A DNA stretch of 64,000 bases from Candidatus Defluviibacterium haderslevense (GTDB taxonomy: Bacteria; Bacteroidota; Bacteroidia; Chitinophagales; Saprospiraceae): assembly GCA_016712225.1 (NCBI GenBank), contig JADJRL010000003.1, forward strand, positions 3,609,501 through 3,673,500. The letters run 5' to 3'. A model generated the notes under the pieces. The model was not told the origin of the DNA. It saw nothing but the letters and a program-made list of their open reading frames with translations, and searched no databases. Position 1 is the stretch's first letter. Each line of letters starts with the position of its first letter. The position numbers were made by a program, and so were the translations under genes. Of this stretch, positions 44,445-53,803 are shown piece by piece.

Positions 44445-45128
44445 TTATTCTATTCCTAGTAACTCTACTTCAAATATTAAAGCTGAAAACGGCTTGATGT
44501 CTGCACCTGCACCACGTTCTCCATAGGCTAAAGAGTAGGGTATGAAAAATCTGAATTTTGATCCTACCGGCATAAGTTGTAATCCTTCGGTCCAGCCTTT
44601 GATGACACCGTTTAATGGAAAGGAAATGGGTTCATTTCTTTCTACTGAACTATCAAATACTTTACCATTAATCAGTGTTCCATGATAATGTGTTTTTACG
44701 GTACTTGAAGCTGTTGGTTTTGGACCAGTTCCCATTTTTATAACTTCGTATTGTAAACCACTAGGAAGGGTAGTGACTCCGGGTTTTTTACTATTAGCAA
44801 GAAGAAAAGCTTCACCTTCTTCTTTTATTGGACCTGCCAATTTTGCATTCTCAGCTTCTGCTTTGATAGCGTTTTCTTGTGCAGCTTTAGAATAAATTTC
44901 TGATGCATCTTTTATTGAAATGCTAGTTTTCTTATCTGCAAAAATGGCTTCTAATGCCTCAACTACATCTGGTGCAGAGATTTTAGTAAATCCTTGTTGT
45001 TTAAGTGTAGTTCCAAATAATACGCCAATGCTGTAACTCAATGAATCCATCTTTAATTGTTGATTTTGTGCAGATGCAGTATTGATTAAAAAGCATCCAC
45101 AGGTGAATAAAATAAAATGTTTTAACAT
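44445..45128 (-). CDS. FKBP-type peptidyl-prolyl cis-trans isomerase
   Basis: A 227-residue exported isomerase: signal peptide (about 1-21, ending SAQ), an FKBP N-terminal dimerisation domain (about 25-105: 'MDSLSYSIGVLFGTTLKQQGFTKI', 'KAAQENAIKAEAENAKLAGP'), and an FKBP_C domain (about 135-227: 'YHGTLINGKVFDSSVERNEPISFPLNGVIKGWTEGLQLMPVGSKFRFFIPYSLAYGERGAG…LIFEVELLGIE'). This is the Mip/FkpA layout. It catalyses proline isomerisation of envelope proteins in the periplasm. Only 1-2 bases separate it from the dipeptidase gene, so the two share an operon. Confidence 0.96.
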   Translation of the reverse strand: MLKHFILFTCGCFLINTASAQNQQLKMDSLSYSIGVLFGTTLKQQGFTKISAPDVVEALEAIFADKKTSISIKDASEIYSKAAQENAIKAEAENAKLAGPIKEEGEAFLLANSKKPGVTTLPSGLQYEVIKMGTGPKPTASSTVKTHYHGTLINGKVFDSSVERNEPISFPLNGVIKGWTEGLQLMPVGSKFRFFIPYSLAYGERGAGADIKPFSALIFEVELLGIE

Positions 45129-45129
45129 G

Positions 45130-46497
45130 TTAATGATTGTTTTTAATGGTTGAAAAGTTTTTATGAAAAATTGGAATCGTCTCTATTCCTTTATAGAAAT
45201 TAAATAAACCAAAATGTTCGTTTGGTGAATGAATGTTGTCTGAATCCAAGCCAAAACCCATGAGAACTGTTTTTAAGCCTAATATCCTTTCGAATAATGC
45301 TATAATAGGAATACTACCGCCGCCTCGGGTAGGAATCGGTTTTTTACCAAATGTCGTTTCTATGGCATCAGCAGCAGCTTGATAAGCGGCACTATTGGTT
45401 GGAGTAACAACTGGTTCCCCTCCATGAAGTTCGGTAACTTTTACCTTTACATATGGTGGAGCTATTTGCTCTATATATTTAGTAAATAATTGAGCCGTTT
45501 CGTGTGATTTTTGATTAGGAACCAAGCGCATTGAAATTTTGGCATAGGCTTTAGAAGGCAAAACTGTTTTTGCGCCTTCCCCAGTATATCCACCCCATAT
45601 GCCATTTAGCTCCAGGGTTGGACGAATTCCAGTCCTTTCCAATGTAGTGAAATTTTTCTCACCCCAAACTTCATTGATTTCAAGATCTTTTTTATACTGA
45701 TCTAAAACGAAAGGTGCTTTATTTAAATCAGTTCTTTCGGCTTCTGTAAGTTCTATTACACTATCATAGAACCCCGGAATGGTGATATGATTATTCTCGT
45801 CATGCATGCCTGAGATCATCTGAGCCAAAATAGTAATTGGATTAGCTACAGCTCCTCCATAAACTCCGGAATGCAAATCCCGATTAGGGCCAGTTACTTC
45901 TACTTCCATATATGCCAATCCCCTTAGTCCTGTTTCTATGGATGGGTTTTCCATACTAATCATGGATGTATCACTTACCAATACGATATCCGCTTTAAGT
46001 TTTTCTTTATTTTCTTCCAAAAAGCTTCCCAAATTAGAACTTCCTACCTCTTCTTCTCCCTCAATGATATACTTGACATTACAGCACAAGTTATTAGTAG
46101 CCAACATGGTTTCTAAAGCTTTAACATGCATGTAGACTTGACCTTTGTCATCACAAGCTCCTCTGGCGTAAATTTTATCATCCTTCACTACTGGTTCAAA
46201 AGGACCACTAGTCCATAAATCCAATGGATCAGGAGGCTGGACATCGTAATGTCCATAAGTCAGGATGGTCGGTAGGTTGGGATCTAATATTTTGTGTGCA
46301 TATACTATGGGGTGACCCTTAGTTGGGCAAATTTCAGCATGGGTGCAGCCAGCCTTTAATAAAGCTGTTTTGACAGCCTCTGCACAGCGGGCCGTGTCCT
46401 CATTGTGTTTGGTATCCGCACTAACAGATGGAATCTTTAATAATTCAATGAGTTCATCTAGAAATCTTTGTTTGTTTGAATGGATATAGTCTATCAT
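45130..46497 (-). CDS. M20-family dipeptidase
   Basis: A 455-residue cytoplasmic metallopeptidase if started at ATG 46497 (MIDYIHSNKQRFLDEL), which I prefer. An upstream ATG at 46560 adds a hydrophobic 21-residue stretch not seen in the family. Metal sites are clear: 'TYGHYDVQP', 'ARGACDDKGQ', 'EGEEEVGSSNL', 'VSDTSM', and late 'NIHSPNEHFGL'. This is the CNDP/ArgE/DapE-type M20 dipeptidase of about 455-460 residues. The downstream FKBP gene is in the same operon. Confidence 0.95.
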   Translation of the reverse strand: MIDYIHSNKQRFLDELIELLKIPSVSADTKHNEDTARCAEAVKTALLKAGCTHAEICPTKGHPIVYAHKILDPNLPTILTYGHYDVQPPDPLDLWTSGPFEPVVKDDKIYARGACDDKGQVYMHVKALETMLATNNLCCNVKYIIEGEEEVGSSNLGSFLEENKEKLKADIVLVSDTSMISMENPSIETGLRGLAYMEVEVTGPNRDLHSGVYGGAVANPITILAQMISGMHDENNHITIPGFYDSVIELTEAERTDLNKAPFVLDQYKKDLEINEVWGEKNFTTLERTGIRPTLELNGIWGGYTGEGAKTVLPSKAYAKISMRLVPNQKSHETAQLFTKYIEQIAPPYVKVKVTELHGGEPVVTPTNSAAYQAAADAIETTFGKKPIPTRGGGSIPIIALFERILGLKTVLMGFGLDSDNIHSPNEHFGLFNFYKGIETIPIFHKNFSTIKNNH

Positions 46498-46847
46498 ATG
46501 TTTTTGTGTATTTAGCAGGAAAAAAAATAACGAATTCAGGGGTATCCAGGCTTGGTACAATTGACCTCACAAGCTTGAAATCGCCGCAAAAATAATGTTT
46601 TGAACTAATATTATTTCAATTTATTATTAAATGAGGCGAACGATTGAGCGTATTGAATTATTGCCTTTGTCGATAATATATAATTGCATCTTTTAAACGG
46701 TTTTTAATATAGTCATACTATATGGGAATTGTTAAGGTTTTGAAAATCCTTTGATTTTGATTCAAAAGGATAATATCAAGCCCTCCAGTCTGAAGCATGG
46801 GGTAGGTAATGACTGGGATTGTAGGCTTTTATGTTAGTTAAATTTTG

Positions 46848-46855
46848 TATTTTTG
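46848..46855 (+). promoter_or_regulatory. Candidate -7 box before the coiled-coil protein gene
   Basis: TATTTTTG fits TAnnTTTG and lies 30 bp before the start codon at 46886. The surrounding 325-bp divergent gap (46561-46885) holds no gene; a small inverted repeat (ATATAGTCATACTATAT) is near 46708. Confidence 0.35.
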
Positions 46856-46885
46856 CCGACCTTTTTCATCTATTTAGGGTAATTC

Positions 46886-47851
46886 ATGCGGTTATTTATA
46901 TTTTTATTGATTTGCTTTTGTTGTCAACGTGACAATTATGCCCATAATTGCATACAGTTAATAAGAGAGTTTAAGGATACTATACCGGATTTTAATAAGC
47001 TAGTTAATGCTAAAATTCTTGAAATTAATACCAGAATTCAGGATGGAAAAGATAAAATGGAATATATCGAAGAAGAAAAAAAAAGATATACTTCAGATCA
47101 AAAGGAAACTAGAAAACTAAACAAGCAAATAGAGCAATTGAAATCAGCAAATGATCAAGAACTTTCTCGATTAAATGATTTTAAATTATTGTTGACAGAA
47201 GTACATCAATTGCCTTATCAATCTATTGAAGATCAATTGAAATTTCAAAAAAATGCGCAACAAAGAATTAAAAAGCTGGATCATGCTGAATATAAAATTT
47301 CTAAAAAAGAGAATTTAAATATTCCCAGAAGTTTGAATGTTGATGTTTATGATTATTCAGAAGCTTTTCAATGCGAATTGGAAGCCAATCAGGATGGTTC
47401 TGTCTTTGCTACTAAATACATAAATCTTTTAAGTTATACAGATAGTAAATTGGAACGTTTTTTTAAAGACAAAGAATTTCTAACAATAGATGCCCGAATG
47501 CTCAAGTCCAGAAAAACGTACTATCTAGAAATGCGATTAATATTCACTTCCCCACAAGCATTAAAGATATATGGAAATATGGATTCAGGCAATCCCATTA
47601 AATTGAGTTTTTTAAATGATGAGTACATTTATTTAAATAGCAATGCCACTTCAAATGGTCAATTGGAAGCAAAATCTGGAAATACAATTTACAAAATTCA
47701 ATGTGCGTTAAATAAGGAGCAAATTAAAAAATTGAAATCAAAAGATCTGAATAACATTACTTTCATTTGGGATGCTGGAATTGAAACATATGACATTTAT
47801 CATATAGACGCTTTTCAAAAATTAATGGCATGCATCAGGAAAAAGAATTAA
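46886..47851 (+). CDS. Secreted coiled-coil protein, unknown
   Basis: A 321-residue protein with a short signal peptide (about 1-19). A long coiled coil follows (about 35-105: 'KILEINTRIQDGKDKMEYIEEEKKRYTSDQKETRKLNKQIEQLKSANDQELSRLNDFKLLLTEV'), and then a beta-rich C-terminal domain of about 180 residues with no recognised family. Its 3' end overlaps the start of miaE by 22 bases, so the two are co-transcribed, an unexplained pairing of an envelope protein with a tRNA-modifying enzyme. Confidence 0.75.
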   Translation: MRLFIFLLICFCCQRDNYAHNCIQLIREFKDTIPDFNKLVNAKILEINTRIQDGKDKMEYIEEEKKRYTSDQKETRKLNKQIEQLKSANDQELSRLNDFKLLLTEVHQLPYQSIEDQLKFQKNAQQRIKKLDHAEYKISKKENLNIPRSLNVDVYDYSEAFQCELEANQDGSVFATKYINLLSYTDSKLERFFKDKEFLTIDARMLKSRKTYYLEMRLIFTSPQALKIYGNMDSGNPIKLSFLNDEYIYLNSNATSNGQLEAKSGNTIYKIQCALNKEQIKKLKSKDLNNITFIWDAGIETYDIYHIDAFQKLMACIRKKN

Positions 47852-48435
47852 CAACCCTTGGATTGCACTTACCTACTGATCCAAGGTGGGCTAATTTAGC
47901 TGCAATGTCCCTAGAAGAAATTTTGACGGATCATGCATTTTGTGAACAAAAAGCTGCAAGTGCAGGTATTAGTTTAATTCAATTGTTTCCTGACAAAAAG
48001 GAATTAGTGCAACAAGTTTCTGAAGTGGTTGCGGAGGAATGGGAACATTTCAAAATGGTTGTAAAAGAACTAGAGAATAGGAATTTGAAGCTTGGATTTC
48101 AAAGAAAAGATATTTATGTAACAGAGCTTTTGAAATTTGTTAAAAAGGGTGGAAGTCGCGATGAGCGTTTATTAGATTTGTTATTATTAAGTGCAGTCAT
48201 TGAAGCTAGAAGTTGCGAAAGATTTAGATTGCTTTCACTCGAATTAAAAGAACAAAATCTAAGAGATTTCTATCATCAGTTTGTCATTTCTGAGGCGGGA
48301 CATTATCGTTTATTTTTAAATTTAGCAGAACGCTACTTGGGTAAAGAAAAAACATGGAAGCGCTGGCAAGAATTTCTGGATTATGAAGCTCAAGTCATGG
48401 CAGACATTGGACTGCGTGCCGGTAGTATGCATTAA
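47830..48435 (+). CDS. miaE: tRNA 2-methylthio-N6-isopentenyladenosine hydroxylase MiaE
   Basis: A 201-residue di-iron enzyme that hydroxylates the isopentenyl group of ms2i6A37 in tRNA, O2-dependent. Ferritin-like metal ligands are all present at the expected spacing: Glu39, Glu70 and His73 (EEWEHF), Glu125 (VIEARSCERF), Glu155 and His158 (SEAGHYRLF). Length matches the family (about 195-205). The ATG lies within the previous reading frame. MiaE is best known in Proteobacteria and also occurs in Bacteroidota. Confidence 0.96.
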   Translation: MHQEKELTTLGLHLPTDPRWANLAAMSLEEILTDHAFCEQKAASAGISLIQLFPDKKELVQQVSEVVAEEWEHFKMVVKELENRNLKLGFQRKDIYVTELLKFVKKGGSRDERLLDLLLLSAVIEARSCERFRLLSLELKEQNLRDFYHQFVISEAGHYRLFLNLAERYLGKEKTWKRWQEFLDYEAQVMADIGLRAGSMH

Positions 48436-48473
48436 TCCAGTGTATTTATGAAATTTATTGAAAATTGCCTGTT

Positions 48474-49751
48474 TTATTTATTGGCAACTATCGAATTTCC
48501 ATATCTCCTTTTATCTCTTTTTTGACGATTCAGTCTGCGATCTATGGGTTTTCCTTGTTCGTCAACTTTTTTACGTGGGGGTCTTTGTACAGGTGCAGCT
48601 TTTACCGGATTATGAATTAATAAAGGAAAAGGATGATTTTCGATAACTGGAAGTTTTTTAGAAATTAATTTTTCAATATCTTTTAAAAAAGGTTTTTCTT
48701 CTGCGTCACAAAACGAATATGCCGTTCCTTTAGCTCCTGCTCTACCGGTTCTTCCAATTCTATGTACATAAGTTTCTGATATGTTAGGAATTTCATAATT
48801 GATTACATATTCTAAATCATCGACATCGATTCCTCTTGCAGCAATGTCTGTTGCAACTAACACTCTGGTTGTTTGAGCTTTGAAATTAGTTAATGCCCGT
48901 TGTCTGGCGTTTTGGGCTTTATTACCATGAATGGCTTCAGCTTTAATATTGTTCGTATGTAAAACTTTGACCACTTTGTCAGCACCATGTTTCGTTCTGG
49001 TGAAAACCAATACAGTCTTGATGTCTTTGTTTTTTAGTATTTCAATGAGCAGCTTATTTTTATTTCCTTTATCAACAAAATAAATAAATTGTTGAATGGT
49101 GTCAGCAGTTGAAGAAACCGGTGTGACTTCTATTTTTATAGGTTTATGTAATATGTTTGATGATAATTTAACAATTTCATCAGGCATGGTTGCAGAAAAA
49201 AACAAAGTTTGTCTTTTTTTAGGTACACTGGCTATGATTTTTTTTACATCGTTGATAAAACCCATATCTAACATACGGTCTGCTTCATCTAAGACTAAGA
49301 TTTCTACATGTTGTAAGGTCAGATGTCCTTGATTCATTAGGTCTATAAGTCGTCCAGGAGTAGCTATTAAAATATCAACTCCATTTCTCAATGCTTCTGT
49401 TTGTTGGCCCTGATTAACACCGCCAAATATTACAGTACTTCTTAATGGCAAATGTCTGCCATATGATTTGAAACTTTCATTGATCTGTATCGCCAATTCA
49501 CGAGTTGGAGTAATGATAAGGCTTCTGATGGAACGTTTTTTTAAATTATGGGGAGATTGACTTAACAACTGTAAAATCGGTATAGCAAATGCTGCAGTTT
49601 TACCGGTTCCTGTTTGGGCACATGCCAATAAATCGGTGCCTTGAAGTCCAATTGGAATAGCTTTTAATTGAATGGGTGTTGGAATCGAGTAGCCTTCTTC
49701 TTCTAATGATTTAAGAATAGGATCAATGATGTGTAGATCTTGAAATTGCAT
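48474..49751 (-). CDS. DEAD-box RNA helicase (RhlE-like)
   Basis: A 425-residue ATP-dependent RNA helicase. Motifs in order: Q motif (SIPTPIQLKAIP), motif I AQTGTGKT with Lys51, PTRELA, 'TPGRL', DEAD at 155-158, SAT ('FFSATMP'), and in the second domain 'VLVFTRTKHGAD', 'ATDIAARGIDV', 'HRIGRTGRAG'. The C-terminus is a short basic extension (RQKRDKRRYGNS) as in RhlE/DeaD-type proteins. Likely in ribosome assembly or mRNA turnover at low temperature. The downstream neighbour miaE is convergent. Confidence 0.97.
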   Translation of the reverse strand: MQFQDLHIIDPILKSLEEEGYSIPTPIQLKAIPIGLQGTDLLACAQTGTGKTAAFAIPILQLLSQSPHNLKKRSIRSLIITPTRELAIQINESFKSYGRHLPLRSTVIFGGVNQGQQTEALRNGVDILIATPGRLIDLMNQGHLTLQHVEILVLDEADRMLDMGFINDVKKIIASVPKKRQTLFFSATMPDEIVKLSSNILHKPIKIEVTPVSSTADTIQQFIYFVDKGNKNKLLIEILKNKDIKTVLVFTRTKHGADKVVKVLHTNNIKAEAIHGNKAQNARQRALTNFKAQTTRVLVATDIAARGIDVDDLEYVINYEIPNISETYVHRIGRTGRAGAKGTAYSFCDAEEKPFLKDIEKLISKKLPVIENHPFPLLIHNPVKAAPVQRPPRKKVDEQGKPIDRRLNRQKRDKRRYGNSIVANK

Positions 49752-50282
49752 GTAAATAAAAAATAATTTTGAAAATAATAGAAATGAATGGGTAGGTTCT
49801 TTTAGAAATATGATGCAAGGTAGTCATTTAATTGAGCATTTTTTTCTAAATTTTTCTGGATAGGCAAATAAGTTGTTAAATTATCGTAAATGGAGCATTT
49901 AATTTTGACATTTATTTGAATTCATCCTTTTAAATGGTAAATCGGATCAATTGTTTTAGATAAATATCAAAATTTATTCTAAATGTTAGTGGTTGTTTAA
50001 TTTAATCCAACGATCAAGGATTTTGAGTATTGTTAATGTGCAATTTTTGATTTTATATTGGAAATTGAGGTATTATCATTGAGCCATTTTTATTTTATTA
50101 CATTTTGCTATTTCTTTTCCATTTCCATGGTTATTTGTAGTGTTTGAATAGTATTATAAAGTAAAACAATATGAATGGAGGTGCAAAATAGTCTTTTGTC
50201 TCATGCACATATTTTACACTTATAAGTCAATAATTATAGTGAACTTTGCGCGCTTAATCCAACATCTTTTAAAGAATGTCAT
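49752..50282. other. Non-coding divergent region, nothing recognised
   Basis: About 530 AT-rich bases between the divergent helicase and E1 genes. No RNA gene, repeat or convincing promoter box is seen beyond 'GTGAACTTTG' near 50239. It must hold the promoters of both genes. Confidence 0.4.
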
Positions 50283-52322
50283 ATGAATCATAAAACCTTA
50301 ACTAAAGCCTTCTCATTGATTGCAACAGCTAAGGCAATGACTGAAATATATGAAGCGAATTTTAAGTTTGCTTCAAAATATGTTCATGCTACATCAAGAG
50401 GTCATGAAGCAGTTCAGATTGCAATGGGTCTCCAACTTTTACCACAGGATTATTTGTCAGCATATTATAGGGACGATAGCCTTTTGCTTGCTATAGGAAT
50501 GAAGCCCTATGATCTGATGTTGCAACTTATGGCCAAGCGGGATGATCCATTTTCAGGCGGGAGAACTTATTACAGTCATCCAAGTCTGAGAGATACAGAC
50601 AAGCCAAAAATTCCGCACCAATCTTCTGCAACAGGTATGCAAGCTATCCCTACTACTGGAATTGCCATGGGAATTCAGTATAAGGAGTTGATGAATTTTG
50701 AAACTGTTCAAGATCTCAAGCCAATCGTTGTATGTTCACTAGGAGATGCATCCATTACAGAAGGTGAGGTCGCTGAAGCATTTCATATGGCTTCATTGAA
50801 GCAATTGCCAATTCTTTATTTAGTTCAAGATAACGACTGGGATATTTCCGCTCATAGTAGTGAAATTCGTAGTGGAAATGCAATCGATTATATCAAGGGT
50901 TTTCCAGGTATTGAAAGTGCATCTATTGATGGAACTGATTTCGAATTATCATACCAAACCATAGAGCATATTATCAATAAAATGAGGAAAGATCGGAAAC
51001 CTTTTCTTCTTCATGCAAAAGTTCCTTTATTGAATCATCACACATCAGGTGTAAGAAAGGAATGGTACAGAGATGATTTGGAAAGTCAAATGCAACGTGA
51101 TCCATATGAAAAATTAATAAGTTTACTTGCTAAAAATAATATTTCAAATGATCATATTTTAAGTATAGAATCTGATGCGAATAAATTAGTTGAACTTGAT
51201 TTTGATCGAGCCCGAAATGCTGAAGATCCAAGACCTGAGGATTTGTATACTCATGATTTTGCTCCAACCCACATTGTTGAAGAAAGTGGAATAAGGCATC
51301 CGGATACTTCTGAAGAGAAAGTTATGGTTGATTGTGCTTTATTTGCTGTTGAAGAATTGATGAGAAAACATCCTGAATGTATTTTTTATGGCCAGGATGT
51401 TGGGAAGCGATTGGGTGGAGTATTTAGAGAGGCAGCAACCTTGGCTCAAAAATTTGGCGATCATAGGGTATTCAACACACCCATCCAGGAAGCTTTCATT
51501 GTGGGTAGTACGGTTGGTATGTCTGCTGTGGGTTTAAAACCGATTGTAGAGGTACAGTTTGCAGATTATATTTGGCCGGGATTGAACCAATTGTTTACTG
51601 AGGTTGCTCGCTCATGTTATCTTACGAATGGGAAATATCCTGTGAGTATGATATTAAGAGTGCCGATAGGTGCTTATGGAAGTGGAGGACCTTATCATTC
51701 ATCCAGTGTCGAATCCGTAGTTTGTAATATCAAAGGAATTAAAGTAGTCTATCCATCAAATGGTGCTGATCTTAAAGGATTGATGAAAGCAGCATATTAT
51801 GACCCTAATCCGGTCGTAGTTTTCGAACATAAGGGTTTGTATTGGAGCAAAGTACCTGGAACTGAAGCTGCGAAAGTAGTTATGCCTGATGAAGATTATA
51901 TAGTGCCATTGGGAAGTGCTAAAGTGGTGTTAGAAGCTACTGATAAAGAAGCATCTAGTTTATGTATTATTACTTACGGTATGGGTGTGCATTGGGCATT
52001 GAATGCATCTAAATCATATGTCGGGAGAATTACTATTGTAGATCTAAGGACCTTAGTGCCTTTAGATAGGAATACCATTTTTAATGAGGTAAAGAAATTG
52101 GGAAGATGCCTCGTTGTTACTGAAGAAACCATTGATAATAGTTTCGCATTGGCTCTAGCCGGATTGATTAGCGAACATTGTTTTGAATATTTGGATGCTC
52201 CTGTTAAAACCATTGGATCAAAGAATTTACCAGCCATTCCTTTGAATAGCATTTTAGAACAAGAGATGATTTTGAATGTTGATAAAGTGAAGTTGAGTAT
52301 TGAAGAATTATTAAATTATTAG
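50283..52322 (+). CDS. Fused alpha/beta 2-oxoacid dehydrogenase E1
   Basis: A 679-residue thiamine-diphosphate enzyme in which the alpha part (about 1-330) is joined to the beta part (about 345-679). The alpha half has 'SRGHEAVQIAMGLQLLPQDYLSAYYRDDSLLLAIGM', a 'HPS…PHQSSATGMQAIPTTGIAMGIQ' phosphate region and the ThDP motif 'SLGDASITEGEVAEAFHMASLKQLPILYLVQDNDW'. The beta half has 'FYGQDVGKRLGGVFREAATLAQKFGDHRVFNTPIQEAFIVG', 'QFADYIWPGLNQL' and 'VVTEETIDNSFALALAGLI'. This is the branched-chain 2-oxoacid (BCKDH) type common in Bacteroidota. E2 and E3 genes are not in the window. It is followed 4 bp later by the sterol-desaturase-like gene, so both are one operon. Confidence 0.95.
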   Translation: MNHKTLTKAFSLIATAKAMTEIYEANFKFASKYVHATSRGHEAVQIAMGLQLLPQDYLSAYYRDDSLLLAIGMKPYDLMLQLMAKRDDPFSGGRTYYSHPSLRDTDKPKIPHQSSATGMQAIPTTGIAMGIQYKELMNFETVQDLKPIVVCSLGDASITEGEVAEAFHMASLKQLPILYLVQDNDWDISAHSSEIRSGNAIDYIKGFPGIESASIDGTDFELSYQTIEHIINKMRKDRKPFLLHAKVPLLNHHTSGVRKEWYRDDLESQMQRDPYEKLISLLAKNNISNDHILSIESDANKLVELDFDRARNAEDPRPEDLYTHDFAPTHIVEESGIRHPDTSEEKVMVDCALFAVEELMRKHPECIFYGQDVGKRLGGVFREAATLAQKFGDHRVFNTPIQEAFIVGSTVGMSAVGLKPIVEVQFADYIWPGLNQLFTEVARSCYLTNGKYPVSMILRVPIGAYGSGGPYHSSSVESVVCNIKGIKVVYPSNGADLKGLMKAAYYDPNPVVVFEHKGLYWSKVPGTEAAKVVMPDEDYIVPLGSAKVVLEATDKEASSLCIITYGMGVHWALNASKSYVGRITIVDLRTLVPLDRNTIFNEVKKLGRCLVVTEETIDNSFALALAGLISEHCFEYLDAPVKTIGSKNLPAIPLNSILEQEMILNVDKVKLSIEELLNY

Positions 52323-52326
52323 TACC

Positions 52327-53220
52327 ATGGATCTAAACTCCATTTTTCACCTGATTCAAGAATCCTATATTGGTTATTGGAATTACCTAAAAAACGAAAT
52401 ATTATTTTCATACGAATACAAGCCTTGGTATGAAAATTATTTTTATGGCTTGGTGTTGCTTTCTTTATTTACATGGTTATTAGAGATTATTTTTCCTTGG
52501 CGCAAAAATCAGGCTTTATTTCGCAAAGATTTTTGGTTGGATTTATTTTATGTTTTTTTTAATTTTTTCCTTTTTTCATTAGTGTTATATAATGCATTAT
52601 CCAATGTCGGTGTTGAACTTTGGAATCAAGTTTTACATGCATTCGGTTTGACTAATATGGTTGCAGTACAATTGTATGAATTTCCAAAATGGGTTCAGTA
52701 TGTCATTATTTTTATCATTGCTGATTTTATACAATGGAATGTTCATCGTATGTTACATAGAGTTCCCTGGATGTGGAAATTTCACAAAGTACACCACAGT
52801 GTTGAAGAAATGGGATTTGCTGCTCATCTGAGATTTCACTGGATGGAAACCATAATATATAAAACCTGTCAATACATTCCATTGGCGATGATCGGTGTCA
52901 GTATTGAAGATTTCTTTATAGTCCATATGATCGCTTTGAGTATTGGTCATTTGAATCATGCTAATTTGAATCTAACTTATGGGCCCTTCAAATATTTACT
53001 CAATAATCCAGTTATGCATTTATGGCATCATGCCAAACAATTACCTGCCGGAACCTATGGTGTAAATTATGGCATAAGTTTAAGTTTATGGGATTATTTA
53101 TTCAAGACGAACTATATACCAAAACGAAATGCAGATGTTGTATTGGGTTTTGATGAAATTGAAAAATATCCAACAAGCTTTTGGGAACAGATGAAGCATC
53201 CTTTTTTTAAAGAGAAATAA
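52327..53220 (+). CDS. Sterol-desaturase/fatty-acid hydroxylase family protein
   Basis: A 297-residue membrane di-iron enzyme. The histidine boxes are complete: HRMLH (His140, His144), HKVHH (His153, 156, 157), HLNH near 208-211, and HLWHH (His231, 234, 235). There are membrane segments at about 40-58, 70-90 and 122-137. These enzymes hydroxylate or desaturate lipids using O2. It is co-transcribed with the branched-chain E1 dehydrogenase, which supplies branched starter units for fatty acids. A link to lipid tailoring is plausible inference. Confidence 0.94.
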   Translation: MDLNSIFHLIQESYIGYWNYLKNEILFSYEYKPWYENYFYGLVLLSLFTWLLEIIFPWRKNQALFRKDFWLDLFYVFFNFFLFSLVLYNALSNVGVELWNQVLHAFGLTNMVAVQLYEFPKWVQYVIIFIIADFIQWNVHRMLHRVPWMWKFHKVHHSVEEMGFAAHLRFHWMETIIYKTCQYIPLAMIGVSIEDFFIVHMIALSIGHLNHANLNLTYGPFKYLLNNPVMHLWHHAKQLPAGTYGVNYGISLSLWDYLFKTNYIPKRNADVVLGFDEIEKYPTSFWEQMKHPFFKEK

Positions 53221-53303
53221 AATTTATAATATTTATTGAAATTTCGGTAAAGCATACAATTTAATTCTAAGAAATAATTTGTCAAATTAAAAATGCATAT
53301 AGG

Positions 53304-53792
53304 ATGAACCCTTCAAATGAACAAATCATTGCATCTTTTTACAATGCTTTCGCTGTTGGTGATGCAGAAACTATGGCATCTTTATACCACGATCAAGTTA
53401 CATTTAGTGATCCGGCATTTGGAACATTGCAAGGGGAAGAAGTTCGAAATATGTGGCGGATGTTACTGAGTCGCAATAAGAGTGGTATCCATATTCAATA
53501 TACTGATGTAAAAGCAAACGAAACTTCAGGTTCCGTGAATTGGCAAGCTAGCTATATGTTTGGGAATCCTCCTCGAAAAATAATCAATAAAATTCAAGCA
53601 TCATTTAAGTTTAAGGATGGATTGATTCTTGAACATCACGATGTTTTTAATTTATGGACATGGACCCAACAGGCATTTGGATTGCCTGGATATTTATTGG
53701 GTTGGACGCCTATGATGAAGAATAAAATAAGAACGCAAACGAGATCTTTACTCCAAAAATTCACGGAACAACGTAATGCTCACGGAAATTAA
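53304..53792 (+). CDS. NTF2-like (SnoaL-type) protein
   Basis: A 162-residue cytoplasmic protein. The pattern 'IIASFYNAFAVGDAETMASLYHDQVTFSDPAFGTLQGEEVRNMWRMLL' is the opening of the nuclear transport factor 2-like cone fold, and the body runs to 'FKFKDGLILEHHDVFNLWTWTQQAFGLPGYLLGW', a SnoaL-like variant. Such proteins are small-molecule isomerases, hydrolases or scaffolds. Function unspecified. It is in the same orientation as the E1/desaturase operon with an 83-bp gap. Confidence 0.9.
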   Translation: MNPSNEQIIASFYNAFAVGDAETMASLYHDQVTFSDPAFGTLQGEEVRNMWRMLLSRNKSGIHIQYTDVKANETSGSVNWQASYMFGNPPRKIINKIQASFKFKDGLILEHHDVFNLWTWTQQAFGLPGYLLGWTPMMKNKIRTQTRSLLQKFTEQRNAHGN

Positions 53793-53803
53793 TGGTAAAT
53801 ATT

